A DNA stretch of 64,000 bases from Hoplostethus atlanticus (Eukaryota; Chordata; Actinopteri; Trachichthyiformes; Trachichthyidae), in NCBI GenBank assembly GCA_034670405.1, contig JAXDDX010000189.1, positions 566,501-630,500 on the forward strand, given 5' to 3'. Shown here one piece after another: positions 37,710 through 49,322 of the stretch. The position numbers and the translations under genes were made by a program. Every line of letters begins with the position of its first letter. Within the stretch, counting starts at the first letter, position 1. The notes beneath the pieces were generated by a model. It did not search any database. It saw nothing but the letters and a program-made list of their open reading frames with translations, and had not been told where the DNA came from.

Positions 37710-38146
37710 GCAGATTGGTGTTTTAGTTCTAATCTCATTGGTTGAATCAATGGGCGGAGCCAAAGAACCAGAGTTGTCAGAGCGCAATTAACTGGCAAAA
37801 TTGAATGCCAAAGAAGAAGAACTCTGGTCGAAATATGAGCACAATGCATCCATTCATGACCATGACATCCATGATCTTGGAAGGTCAGCAGGCTGGCTAA
37901 CTAGCTTGCCTAGAGCCTAGATAGCTATAGGCAGGTGTGGCTAGTTTGAACTTGGAAGGTCAGCTACTAGCTAACGTGGATAGATTGTGTTTTTTTAATT
38001 AGTATCAAGAGTGATAGGTTTCATAATGGCAGCTACCTCCTCTTTTACCCCTTGCCTTTTTCATTGGGCTTCAGTCTAATGTTACTCAACCAATGAGATT
38101 ATTTCTGCCCCTGAGAAATGTTTGTATAGCTAAAACTCCAATCTGC
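37710..38146. mobile_element. 437-bp element with long interrupted inverted repeats
   Basis: The left end GCAGATTGGTGTTTTAGTTC matches the inverse of the right end (GCAGATTGGAGTTTTAGCTA) at 17 of 20 bases. Further in, TAATCTCATTGGTTGA pairs with its inverse near 38088-38103. The right arm has an extra ~24 bp between these blocks. The interior contains the direct repeat CTTGGAAGGTCAGC twice (near 37877 and 37951). No transposase is seen and the superfamily is unknown. Confidence 0.6.
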
Positions 38147-38324
38147 GAAGAGGAGGGGGAGGAGGGAGCACATCGGACAGCCCAAGGGAGAGGATAAGGA
38201 GTTGTAATAGCATGATGGACGTAGAGAAGGGTAGGTGATGAAAGTCACATTGACCTGCTCCCTGGCAGCTTTCTCTCTGTGGGAGAAGAGGACCTTGATC
38301 TTGACCACCAGGTTTCTAGCTGAC

Positions 38325-38547
38325 CAGGAATTTTCAAAAGTAGGTATACAGTTAAATGATACACTTAAATGATATATAATACTGTAAATGTATAATTTGT
38401 GCTTAAATGCTTAAATGTGTATTTAATATTATCAATTGATTGGTGAATTATTTTGTTAAAATGACTAAAGTTTAAAGTTAAAAATGACAGCTTTATTTTT
38501 CTTATTATTATTATTTAAAATTGTATGCCTACTTTTGAAACTACCTG
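38325..38547. mobile_element. 223-bp AT-rich MITE with ~29-bp inverted ends
   Basis: The left end begins CAGGAATTTTCAAAAGTAGG and the inverse of the right end CAGGTAGTTTCAAAAGTAGG. The match continues through ATACA to about 29 bp with four mismatches. The interior is AT-rich and non-coding. Confidence 0.75.
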
Positions 38548-39487
38548 TATATATAAAGCAAGTATTTAGTAATATGCGTGCATAATGGGTTTCATGTGTG
38601 TATGTGCAGGTACTTTATCCTTGTGTGCTAACTTAATAGTATGTGTAAGTTTGAATTAAGTCCAACACGTCACATTTTCCCTCTTGACTGATGGACTGTG
38701 ATGTTTCTGTGGTGAGCAAAAGGAAAGCACTGCAGCACGCACACATATAGGCCCAGGCAATCACATCACTTTGACCTCTGTCTCAACTCGTCATCTTGTC
38801 ATCTTTAATTAATGATCATGGAGGTGTGAGTGGATGCTGTGATGTGTCATGGCTGCCACAAGCTACTATTTCAAATTGGATGTTTGCAACAGGACAATAT
38901 GATTGATGGCTACTTTTACTGGTCATTCGAAGAGTCCGAAAAATTGGGTGGACTACAGGGAAGAGAAGTGTTATGCCCGGCCTAGGAGAAAAACTAGACA
39001 CAACATAAAAGTGTCTCCCCTCTTTCCCCACTCCCAAGGACCAGATGACCAGTAAAACAAGATTTGCAGTCTAATGGTCTTTGTTTTATTTTCAGCTCTT
39101 CTCTTTGGGGAAGTACAGGCTTTAGAGCCGGCATGGCCAAACAACAAACAAATTAAACTAACCAAACAAATCTTAATTAGCTTACCTTTAAAGAAAAGAA
39201 AAGAAAACCAAACTACAGAAAGCTAAAACTAACTCCTTAACAAATACACAGGAGTAAAAGAGTTGAACAGAAGCGGCTTCCCACCCCTACCACTTCCAGG
39301 ACTTCTATTTGTAGGTTCTGTATACAAGTATTTACAATCTCTCACTATTTACAAGGCAATTAATTCAAGCTGAACTGCCAAAGAGCTTCTCACATGCTCT
39401 GCAGTCTATCCCAAGAATAAACTGCCCTAAACCATACTACTAGACATAGTGGATATTGTGGCTGGTCCTTCCGGTCTCAGTTCCACC

Positions 39488-39687
39488 CCCTAAACCAGTG
39501 GTTCTCAATCCAGTCCTCAAGGGCCCCCTGTCCTGCTGGTTTTAGCTCCTGCTCTACTCAGGCACACCTGAACCAATTTGAGGCTTCATGTTTTCATGAT
39601 ACTTTAATTGGTTCAGGTGTGCCTGAGTAGAGCTGGAGCTAAAACAGGGGGTCCTTGAGGACCGGATTGAGAACCACTGCCCTAAAC
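39488..39687. mobile_element. hAT-type palindromic MITE with perfect 8-bp target-site duplication
   Basis: The element at 39496-39679 starts CAGTGGTTCTCAATCC and ends with its inverse. Almost the whole 184 bp folds as one hairpin with a loop of about 27 bases near 39580-39604. The 8-mer CCCTAAAC lies directly on both sides (39488-39495 and 39680-39687). The CAGTGGTTCTCAA ends and the 8-bp duplication are hallmarks of hAT insertion. Confidence 0.95.
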
Positions 39688-40791
39688 CCTCACCCTATCC
39701 ACCTAATCCACGTTGGAGCGTTCATGTGGAGGGTTCATCACATTGAGGGCCATCCCAAAGCAATGAGCGGGGAGTGTGAGTGGGCTATAAAACCCTCCAA
39801 CAGCAAGTATACATCGATGCAGACTTACCATACGACACTCTATTGAAGAGCACCAAAAATATCAGGGTGAAGGAAACCACATACAAATTTAAGTTTTGTC
39901 TTGATCATTGCCTTTGTGGCATTTCTATTGACTGTAACTGAAATTCTACCAAAGTTCTCCTTGTTCACCTGACATGTAGAATACAATTATACATACACGC
40001 ATCAATTTAAAAACAAAACACACTTCATTTTAATGCATGTGCTCATTGTTTTGTGGATGTTATGCATTTGCAGGGACGGTTGAAAAAACCAAGCAACTCA
40101 TCCAGATGAGAGTACAAAGTACAAAAAAAAACAGGAGAAAATGATACACACAGTAGGGAATGGGACGGGAAAACAAAGGCGAGAGAGAGAGCATGCATGT
40201 GTTAATCATTTCAAAGACTAAGCCCCAGAAAATTTCACACCCATGGGAAATGTTCTAATTCCATTTTTTGCACCTTACCATTAATATTTCACTGTTCAAT
40301 CCCATGGATGCTTGATGTGACACAACAGAAGGGCCCCACACTGACAGAACATATTTGATGTGTCTGACAGCAAGGATCAGACATCCTGAGTCCTCCTTTC
40401 AAACTATGAACCCACATGTAAGGAAGTTGCAGTCTTACCAAATCCCTTTAAATTTCCCAAGGTATTTTGTACTTTTACTGAATCATCCATCCATTATTGA
40501 AGACCACCCAATGGTATGGAGTATGGAGCAGCAGTGCAGCAAACATGTAACTTGTACGATTGCTACATTGACATTCAATTCCCAATCACTGCATTGATTT
40601 TAAAAGGTGTTTATCCTTTTGTTGTCATTGCTACAAACCCCTCCTTCCAACCAATCAATTTTACAGTAGGCTTTGTATAGCAGAGCGATACGATACATTG
40701 ATACGATACTATTAATCGTTACTGACATTCAGTGTCTGTTGGGATCCAAATTATTAAACCCTATGTTACTTGCAACAAGTAAATAAACAAT

Positions 40792-41270
40792 GGGCCTCGT
40801 TCACAAAACTTTTCTTAAATTCTCTGTAAATGTTTTGTATTTATGTATGTACGTAAATACCAACGTGGGATTCATAAAATGTGGATTTGTGCGTACCAGA
40901 TGTGTGTATCAGATGATGAATGCCAATTGTTCGTAAACTGGACACGCATGGGAAAAAGGAGGAACTTTCACAGTCACAAGAACGGATAAATATAAAGGCA
41001 AGAAATTGTTAACGCACTGTTGCTGAGGTAAAAAATAAATGGTTCAATATGAAATTAGATTGTCAAAAAAGAATAACGAGTAGTCGGCGCATATTATCAG
41101 CCACAGGAGGACGGCAGGGCACTGAGCCGCTATCCGACATGGATCAGAGGATCAGTTCCATAATAGGAGAGACCTCACTGTCGGGTGTCCAGTCGGCATT
41201 GGAGTTGGACACAGATCAGATCCAGGCTGAATCTTCATCAGATGGTAGGACTATGTTATTGTATTTGTAA
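40792..41270 (+). pseudogene. PIF/Harbinger-like remnant with Myb-like protein C-terminal fragment
   Basis: The 5' end GGGCCTCGTTCACAAAAC resembles the Harbinger-type end seen at 25421. An open frame at 41049-41270 contains TEPLSDMDQRISSIIGETSL then SGVQSALELDTD. This resembles the region after the Myb/SANT domain in Harbinger accessory proteins (pattern P-L-x-x-x-x-R-h-x-x-I-I-G-D/E-T-x-L-x-G-V). No Myb helices or transposase were recognised nearby. Confidence 0.5.
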
Positions 41271-41322
41271 GGCGTCCAGTCCATGTGATCAACCCATTAC
41301 AAGTTGGATAATCTTGTGTTGT

Positions 41323-41392
41323 TATGAATGAGGACAGTTCGTCCTCATTCATAGTACTATACTATACTATACTATACTATACTATACTATAC
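41323..41392. repeat. 13-bp perfect hairpin next to (TACTA)n
   Basis: Arms 41323-41335 and 41341-41353 (TATGAATGAGGAC and its inverse) flank a 5-base loop. A TACTA pentanucleotide run of about eight units starts directly after. Confidence 0.9.
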
Positions 41393-41759
41393 TGTAACTG
41401 ATTTTGTATAAAGAATAAGCCGTTCTAAGCTCCTTCCCGCATGTTTCCAAACACTCGTAGGTTTTGTAGATGTAGACAATGTAGACCTATGTGGTGATTC
41501 CATGGCAGAATTCATATATTCCTGATCTTGGATGGCTCTCCCTGAGAGCTAGAAACAAGACTCAAATAAAACTCACAAAAACAAATTACACTCCAGAATT
41601 ACACTCAGATGTAAAGCCAGTCCATCTAATGACAATATTTTGGCTTATTGTATTCAGGTAAGGGTAATTTGTCTTGTTGCTGCTACATGCTGGCCACATG
41701 CTGACCACGTTGCTATGGTGGCTCTGGGGGAGAACAAAGCTCTTCCCTCCAGAGTGTCT

Positions 41760-42020
41760 GTTGTAACGAATTCCTCTACCACTGTCTCTTCTCTGACTTT
41801 GTCTGCCTCCTTTTCTCTTTTTTCTGCCTGTCAGTCTCTCTTTGTCTGTCTTCCTATCTTTTCTCATGCTGTCTTACTTCTTATTCCTATCTCTCTGCTC
41901 TCTTCTCTCTTTCTCTTTGCCTCACTCATCACTCTCCCCTCTTTCTTTCTCATCACTCACCCATTCTCTGTCTCTCTCTCGGTCTCTAAGCCCCTCTCTC
42001 GCTCTTTCTGTCTTAAGGAG
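41760..42020. repeat. CT-rich degenerate tract
   Basis: TCTCT/TTCTC-rich sequence. Leu/Ser/Phe-rich frames across it are artefacts. Confidence 0.7.
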
Positions 42021-43117
42021 TTTACATTTACCCTCACTTATATTTAGATACTTTGACCCACTTAGGCCCGTCCCCGTGATTTACTGGCTCTCCTACTCGT
42101 AATTTATTTTCCAATTGCTCCGAACAGGTTTTCTCTTTTACTTTATCGTCTGTTGTGTTGTGGCCTAGTGAAACTGAAAATTGTAATCAATAAAAGCACT
42201 CAGTTTATTTCAGTTTATTCCTGTCTGTCTCATAGACTGACATCATAGACTTTACCTATGTTAAGATGGTTGAATGGAAGAATTTCAGTCAGTAGAGAGT
42301 GAAATTACAGTAACAAGTCACAAGCACATTTATTGACCAATTAAATGACAAGTATGACAGCGTGTTCAGGCTGCCATCAACCACATCGCCACGCTGTCTG
42401 TTTACCAATTTGAGCTCGCTGATTGCTTGTATGCAATCGTGTTTCGGTGATAGGCGCGACATATTGCAGTGCTACCATGTGATGGGCTGTTGATGCGATG
42501 ACGCCCAAAAGTTCAGCTGCAGCCAACCTTTTCATGCCCACACACATGGAAACGAAGTGACTATAATCAGCCAACCTTTCTCCAGTTGTAGAAAATGAAC
42601 TGTCCTATGCCAACTGGTTTCTCAAGGTGTTGGTACTGTGTGAGCACCGTGACGGATATGCTGACGAACACAGCACAAGAACCTCACATTCATTACACAC
42701 ATGCAGTCTGGTGAAGACGGTACTGTGGTGTGATTGTGACACAGATCAGTAAGCTGCTACATCAGTTTAACTGGTTTCTGTGGTGTTTCTTGCAGTTATG
42801 CTGTAGAAAAAGTCAAAATTCCTTGATTGTTTTAAATGAATGCAATTGTACTGCAAGAAGAACAAGTGCGAGACTTATATTAAGACAGTTAGGAATACCA
42901 TGCACATTTTGAGCTTTTAATAGGATTAATTTGCTCCAGAAGTAGTTTTGAGTTATTGCATGTTGTATTCACATCGCATAGAGCAAAACTAATACAACTT
43001 TTTCAATTAGGTTTTATACCCACTAAACATTTTCAAAAATCTAACTTCAGCTGCATGTAAGACTTTTTTGTAGAGCTAATTTATATGAACAACTAATATC
43101 AGATGGAATCTTACAGG

Positions 43118-44240
43118 TTATAAAGTTTGTGAACCAAAGTTTTACCATGCAGTCCTTATTTAATCATAATTAGCCCTTTCTTAACTGAAACATAGGATCT
43201 GTTTTTACCAATTTCAGATGTTTTATAGAGGAAATTGTGCATGTAGTAAAATGAAAATAGTTTCAAGTGAATTATTGCAGGTGCAAAAATAAGTGAACCT
43301 CCTCTTGCATTTGTTAAATCAAGTAGGTAAGTGGAATCAGGTGGGTTAATAATTGGGTATAAAGTTAACCAGTCAAAGGTCCGATCTTTGGAAAGGAGAT
43401 GTACAGATGAGAAACCTGGTCAGTTTGGGGTTACCGATGCAGGTGAAGGAAAAACACTATGCCGCGATCTAAGGAGACCTCAGAGGACCTCAGGAAGTGA
43501 GTAGTGAGTGCTCGTCAGTCTGGGGAAGGTTGGAAAGTCGTCATCAATAAGATTTGGGTTCCCATCAATCCCATCACTGTGAGACAAATAATATGCAAAT
43601 GCAGAGCATCTAACATGACAGCAACTCTGCCTAGAAGTGGACGTCCTTCTAAAATATCACCGAGAACAAGAAAAACAAAACAACCCAAGAATAACATTCA
43701 GAGATCTACAGGCATCTATTGCTGCAACTGATGTCATTATGTATCCATCAACAGTGAGAAGAACACTGAATAGAAGTGACATTAATGCAAGGGTAGCCAG
43801 GAAGAAGCCTCTACTGTCTAAAAGTGGCGCTTCCAACAAGACAATGATCATTCAAGCATTCAAGCAAATCTACCAAAGAATGGCTCAGGAAGAAGAAGTT
43901 AGTGTTTTGGATTGGCCAAGTCAAAGTCCTGACCTAAATCCAATTGAGATGCTTTGGCAGGACCTGAAGCAGCTGTTCATGCGAGATGCCCTCAAAGTTC
44001 ACTGAGTTGGCCGAGTTCTGTAAGGAAGAGTGGGAGAAAATCCCACAAGGAAAATGCCAGAGACTATATCAGTCTCTGGCATTTTCCTTGTGGGATTTAA
44101 GTAGCTATAAGTGGCTATAGGAGATGTTTACTCCAAGTCATCTCTGCTAAAGGAGATGGCACAAGTTATTGATTGAACCACATACTTTTGCACACAGGGA
44201 TATGAGTTTTTGTTAAATAAACAACTAAAATATATAATTT
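43118..44240 (+). mobile_element. Internally deleted Tc1-like transposon
   Basis: The left end region (TAAAGTTTGTGAACC … GGTGCAAAAATAAGTGAA) and right end region (CCACATACTTTTGCAC then AGGGATATGAGTTTTTGTTA) are partly inverse of each other. The transposase starts at ATG 43459 (MPRSKETSEDLRK) but has a stop at 43498. Later frames give a helix-turn-helix/GRPSKIS segment, then PSTVRRTLNRSDINARVARK. A jump follows to QQDND (second catalytic Asp, near 43835) and LDWPSQSPDLNPIE (third catalytic residue Glu). The part with the first catalytic Asp (WSDE) is deleted, so the copy is dead. Confidence 0.9.
44038..44098. repeat. Perfect 28-bp inverted repeat at transposase 3' end
   Basis: Arms 44038-44065 and 44071-44098 are exact reverse complements with loop ATATC. 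The left arm encodes the expected transposase C-terminal phrase (KIPQGKCQRLYQSL-like). The right arm is an inverted copy replacing what should follow. Confidence 0.95.
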
Positions 44241-45129
44241 ATCTGTGCGTGTTCTTTATCTGGGATATCGTCAGAGAAAAAAATAGGGAATAGCGATATT
44301 TAAATATGGATAGTTATTCCTCTATAATATAGGGAATAATGACCAAGCCCTGTAGCGTTCACAAACTTTCAAGGATGACAGTATATCCAAGGTCAGAATA
44401 TGTCCATTTCCAAAACCTCACGTACTTCTCAATTCTCATGATGGTACATTACAGTGGGGAGATACGATATGAAGAAAGGAGTGAGGGAGGAATGGATTGG
44501 ATTTATCAGCATAGAATAACAGTGAAGAAAACGGTCTAGTATGGTTAGTGCCTTGTTTTGGGTTGTAAATTGTACATTTTACCTAAAATGTACTTTAGCT
44601 ATCATGCTTTGTATTTCACAACTTTTTTTTTTTTAGAACTCTAAAAAAATCAATGTTTTGACATTTTGTAATTGTCTGAGTACCAAATGCTGTGAATTGC
44701 AGTATGTGAATAGCCTTGACCTGAAGTTGACCATAGCTATTGCCTGTGTATCACTCACGCCCATTATGTATTCTCTCTAAATGTGAATACAAATGCATTG
44801 CTTTGATATTCTGCAGATGGCCTGGGTGTAATGGCTCTGATGATGAAAGCATCCCTCCCTCTCTTTCTGATTCATCCACTCTCAAAGCAAACCATTTATA
44901 ACTTGTTTGATCAAATACTGTAAAATATGTATGATGTTTCTACATATTTCTACAGTCTCATTTTAAAGAGAGAACGCTACAGGTTTTGGACCACAGGACT
45001 GGTTTCAGAGATAAAGCACAGTCCTAGACCAAACTCCCCTCTTAAACTAGATTACGTCAAATGCACTTTCTTAAAAATGACTTAAACACAACTCCAAAGC
45101 AAAGGTCCATGGATGGATAATGATGTTTT

Positions 45130-45828
45130 TTGTTTTGTTTTTGTTTTTTCTGTCCCATCCTCTGTGGCCTCCAGGTCTCAGAGCCTAGGACAGTTGAATT
45201 TATTGGTGCGGTTGTTGTTTTTTCCAATGGGAAGTATCTGTTGTGGCAGAAAAAACAATACAGGACCATCAAGCAAATCAAAATTTTGAAAAGAGAAAGT
45301 GGGTCTGTCACTTCATACCATACCTTTCATTCCCTGTGTCGTCCTTGTCTTTTTGTCTCAGTGAGTCACAATCACCAAATTTGCCACTTCAAAGTCACCA
45401 CTCACTTGGTCCCATCTGTTTTTGCTTCTGTGAGTGTATGCATTTGTACAATTTGCTTTCTCTTACATCGTAAGACATTCTCATACTGTACCCCCAAAAT
45501 AATACATTTAAGAGCTCTTTTTCTCATAGGAATGCTTTTTTTTATATATATTTTGCCAGAAGACTTTGCCAGGTACATCCTTTGGAACACAGAAATTACA
45601 TCAGTGAAGAAGTGCTTTCTGAGTCACAAACTAAATGGTGTGTCAGAGATTAATATCTGTTTGTACCCACTAAGCTGTGTGTATGCTTGCCTGTGCGTGT
45701 TAAAGTGGGTTGTGGCACAGTCCCCGTGGTACAGGAGAGACATGGGAATGACAGAGACACAGAGTGACAGGTTCACTTTCTCTGCTTTGGATTCTCTTGA
45801 TGTCTTCGGTTGGTTTCCACCACACTAA
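45130..45828 (+). other. Unrecognised 232-codon open frame
   Basis: This is the longest non-repeat frame in the window apart from the LINE. It is rich in Phe, Cys, Leu and Ser as expected from T-rich DNA. It has no recognisable domain, no signal of codon conservation that I can judge, and no obvious promoter. It lies inside the receptor intron in the sense direction. Most likely chance, but longer than expected for random sequence. Confidence 0.15.
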
Positions 45829-46672
45829 AAAGATCTGAATAAAAAGAACAAAAAAATCTCACTTTCTTTTTTTCCTATAAAGAGGATAAAAAGGTACGAC
45901 TTGGGGTCAAAGGATCGTCCTTTTGAAAGGGGGTTCCCTGAGGACTGGTCGAACCATAACTGTAAAATTCACAGTTTTTTCCACAGGGAGATGTTTCTGT
46001 CTGCCACTGAAGTGCAGGTTGGCATTTAAAGTAGCCCTCTTGACCTACATCATAAAAACTTAAATGGCCTGTCTGCATCCTTCCTCAGTTTTCAACGTAA
46101 TTATGTCCTGTCCTGGAAATGACCATTGCTGTGCGATGAAAATCTTGTCTTCAAAAAGTGCTTTTTTTTCCAGGAATTTAGAATAACAATATTATTTTCA
46201 GACTGACCATCCATTTTTTTACATTTTATTTAAATGGGTTTCACACCTCTAGGGTCATGAAAATGACTCAACCTTGACAGGATCATGTGAACCTTAATTC
46301 AAAGAAACCACAAGGGGAATTAATTAGAAAGTAAAAATGTTCAGCCAGGAGATGGTCTGTCACTAAATCATTTGATAGAAGTTTTGTGCAGATTTTTTTC
46401 AGTCCCACAGTAAATCTCTCGCTCATTAAAGATTAAGATAGCTTTAGAGACACTTTAGTACTGTACAGTGTAATATATGTGAGCTCATGATAACCTCCTT
46501 TGGATCAGGACAGTGTGTTAGGTTCCAACAGTCATTCTGGCCATTCAACCTTGACAGCACCCTGGCAATGCTTCATACCTCGACCTTGTAAGTTTTGACA
46601 CTCACCACCATAATTCCAACACTCCGTGGTTGGAGTGGAATGAAGCCATAATTCAGCCCTTTGCATTCCCCC

Positions 46673-46696
46673 CCAACACACACACACACACACACT
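46673..46696. repeat. Short (CA)n microsatellite
   Basis: About ten CA units after a C-rich stretch. Confidence 0.9.
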
Positions 46697-49106
46697 CGGA
46701 TATGGACATAGATTAACCTAAGAATGATTACCTTGATCAATATTTAGTCATGGGTAATACAGATAAATTCTAGGGTTGGCTCCGGGAGGAGGTGCCGTTA
46801 GTGGGCAAGCTGCCGAGAAGGCAATAAGTCCTTTGGTCTTTATGGGAGTTGGCTGGCTGGCTATTATCTGTATTTCAGAGTAAAGTAGTACTACAGTGTT
46901 ATCTTATAAAAGACTGAAAAAACATTATTTTCAGATTGACACCCACAGCGTTTTTTAAATATACACTTAAACTAATAATCCTAGACTTTTTCATATTAAT
47001 AAATGTCCATTTTGCTAACACAATAGTGCTTCTCCCTATGCCCTGTTCATGAAAGCTTTTACATTTAGATTGTTCTAAACGCCCGGTGTTGGAAAAAGAG
47101 AAAGTGGGTCTGTCAGCGAAAAGAAAAATGATAAGAAAATCCAAGGTAAAAGGCATCACAGTACTGGACACACTGTTTGACTGACAAGTGATCTCTGGGA
47201 AGTGCAGTGCAAAAACACTAGAGAAATGATCACTTACACCAAAGATGTTGCTAAAATAAAAAAAAAAACACAAGAATCTAACAGATTACCACTTAACAGC
47301 AGTGAAAGTATTATTTTTTCTTCATGCAATTAATATGCTCAGTAGATTACAGTGCAACTTTATATTACTGCACAGTCCATACAGTCCATACTACCTCCTA
47401 TAGCCCCCATCTAAATTCCCCAAATTCACACATCACATCAGCAAATATCACAAGTGAGGCAATTTATTTGTGGAAGAACATCAGGAATGTGAGGAAAGGG
47501 TGTAGATGTCTGCTACACAAGTAGAGCATACATGTCTCCTATACCTACTATCACTCTGCTGGATGCCTCGTGCTTGAGAGAAGAGATTACAGGCTGATCA
47601 ATAGCTGTGTGAGAGCCTCTCGCTTTGATGGCCTTGTCTTGTACCTTGTCCACTGGTGGTGAACAAGCCAATGTTAGCACTCCTATACCCATTATGAAAG
47701 TAATCTGTCTAGACAAGACAATCTTACAGGTGTTCAATGATACAGCAGGTTGCGTAGTGGTAGAAGTGGTTGAAACATGATTCCTGTCTATTCCCAATGA
47801 TGCCAAGGTTGCCTGGGATGGGACCAGCTGTCGGCCCCCAAGCAAGTCACAAAACCACAAGCTTTCATGAGTGAGCTTCATTACAGAATGAGATATCCAT
47901 TATTTGGAAAATGTGATGCTTACTCTCATCTTACTCTCAAATCATTGATAGCAAAAAATGTAAATAAGAGATGGTGCTTTGCAAATGATCGCAGGCAACA
48001 GGTTGGTAGTTCACAAAAATGCTTTTCCTGACTCAATCTGTATTTTAGAGATATTGAAGAATACATTTCAGGTAATCAGTTTTCCCCAAATTACTATTTA
48101 GTGTTTTGGAATAAAAGTCTTCATTTTCTGCTTTGCGCTAGGGACTCCCATGATAACAATTCGCTCTCAGAAAATCTTCACATTTAGCTATCAAATCAAA
48201 TCCATGGAAGCCTCACTTTTTACATGGTCGTTTCTTTGAAGCCGCAATATTTGAAGAAATTTGAAGAAAATTAGGGAATGGTAGGCAGGAGTGGATTGGA
48301 AAGCAATTTAGAGCTGCACTGTGCAGTCGGGGGTCAGGGGGCGTTATCCAGGATCTACAGAGTGTGGGTTTGAAAGTGAGCGATATAAGCGGAGCGGAGA
48401 TATAATCACGTATGGTGGGATTTCCAACAAGAGATTGGACACACATTGTATTTCTAGAAAGCATGATGTCTATACATGTTATAAAGGTTTTACACAATTG
48501 TTCTAACAGTTATGATAAAAACTATCACTGGGCGAAAAGCTCAATTTTCGGGCCTGTGAATCAGCAATTAACGCAAATTTGCAGCCTGTGCAGTTCACAT
48601 TTGCAGTCCTATAAAACTGCCGATTCAATACCCAGTGTTGTCACACCTTGCAGATGAATGTGCAGCAGAGAGGTGTGAATTGCTCTCAGGAAAGCCTAAT
48701 TAGCATTTGAACAGTGGCAGTACATGACTAATCGTGTCTGGAGGTCCTCATCATCACGGACTCTGACTGCATCGGATGAGGTTCATCAACGTTTAAAATA
48801 AAGTCAATTCTGATTTGTAGACAAACGGGTAGCCCTGCCTCTTCATTTAGTATTGGTTTGTTTCATTCGTTAACTATTTCTGCCTAATACCTAATACCTA
48901 AAGAGACTATTGTAAGGCCTACTTGTGTGAGTCCAGAATGTCAAAGCAGGACACAAAATAAAAAAAATGTTGATCAATCAAATGTTGAATCAATAGGATC
49001 CACTGTGGACCCAACAAGAATCAGTTTATATCTATTTCCACCAAAAGAACAAAGTATACATAAAAAGGAAGAAGATATTAGTAAGTCAATATACTTGCAT
49101 ACAATA

Positions 49107-49110
49107 TTTG

Positions 49111-49148
<38 letters not shown>

Positions 49149-49200
49149 CTTTATTGATCCCCAGGGGGAAATTCTGGGGTTATCCAGGTAAGTAGGATGA
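49107..49200 (-). mobile_element. Retroposon 3' end with (TATC)n tail
   Basis: Minus strand reads AATTTCCCCCTGGGGATCAA, then TAAAGTATC and about nine TATC units. The CCCC-GGGG mini-hairpin, AATAAA and short tandem tail is a common teleost LINE/SINE 3' end. It sits downstream of the ORF1-like remnant on the same strand. Confidence 0.75.
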
Positions 49201-49322
49201 AAAAGGATGAAAAGGGAGAAAAAAGGGAACAGACAGGAAAGGATTTACTTTCCTCACTGCTAAGTGAATTAGGAGGCAGCACAGCTAGTGTGGATGAGAC
49301 CCAGTCAGTTCACTTGTTAAGA

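Noticed and set aside
47513..47881. 122-codon minus frame
   Set aside because: No recognisable domain, no splice or promoter context; consistent with chance.
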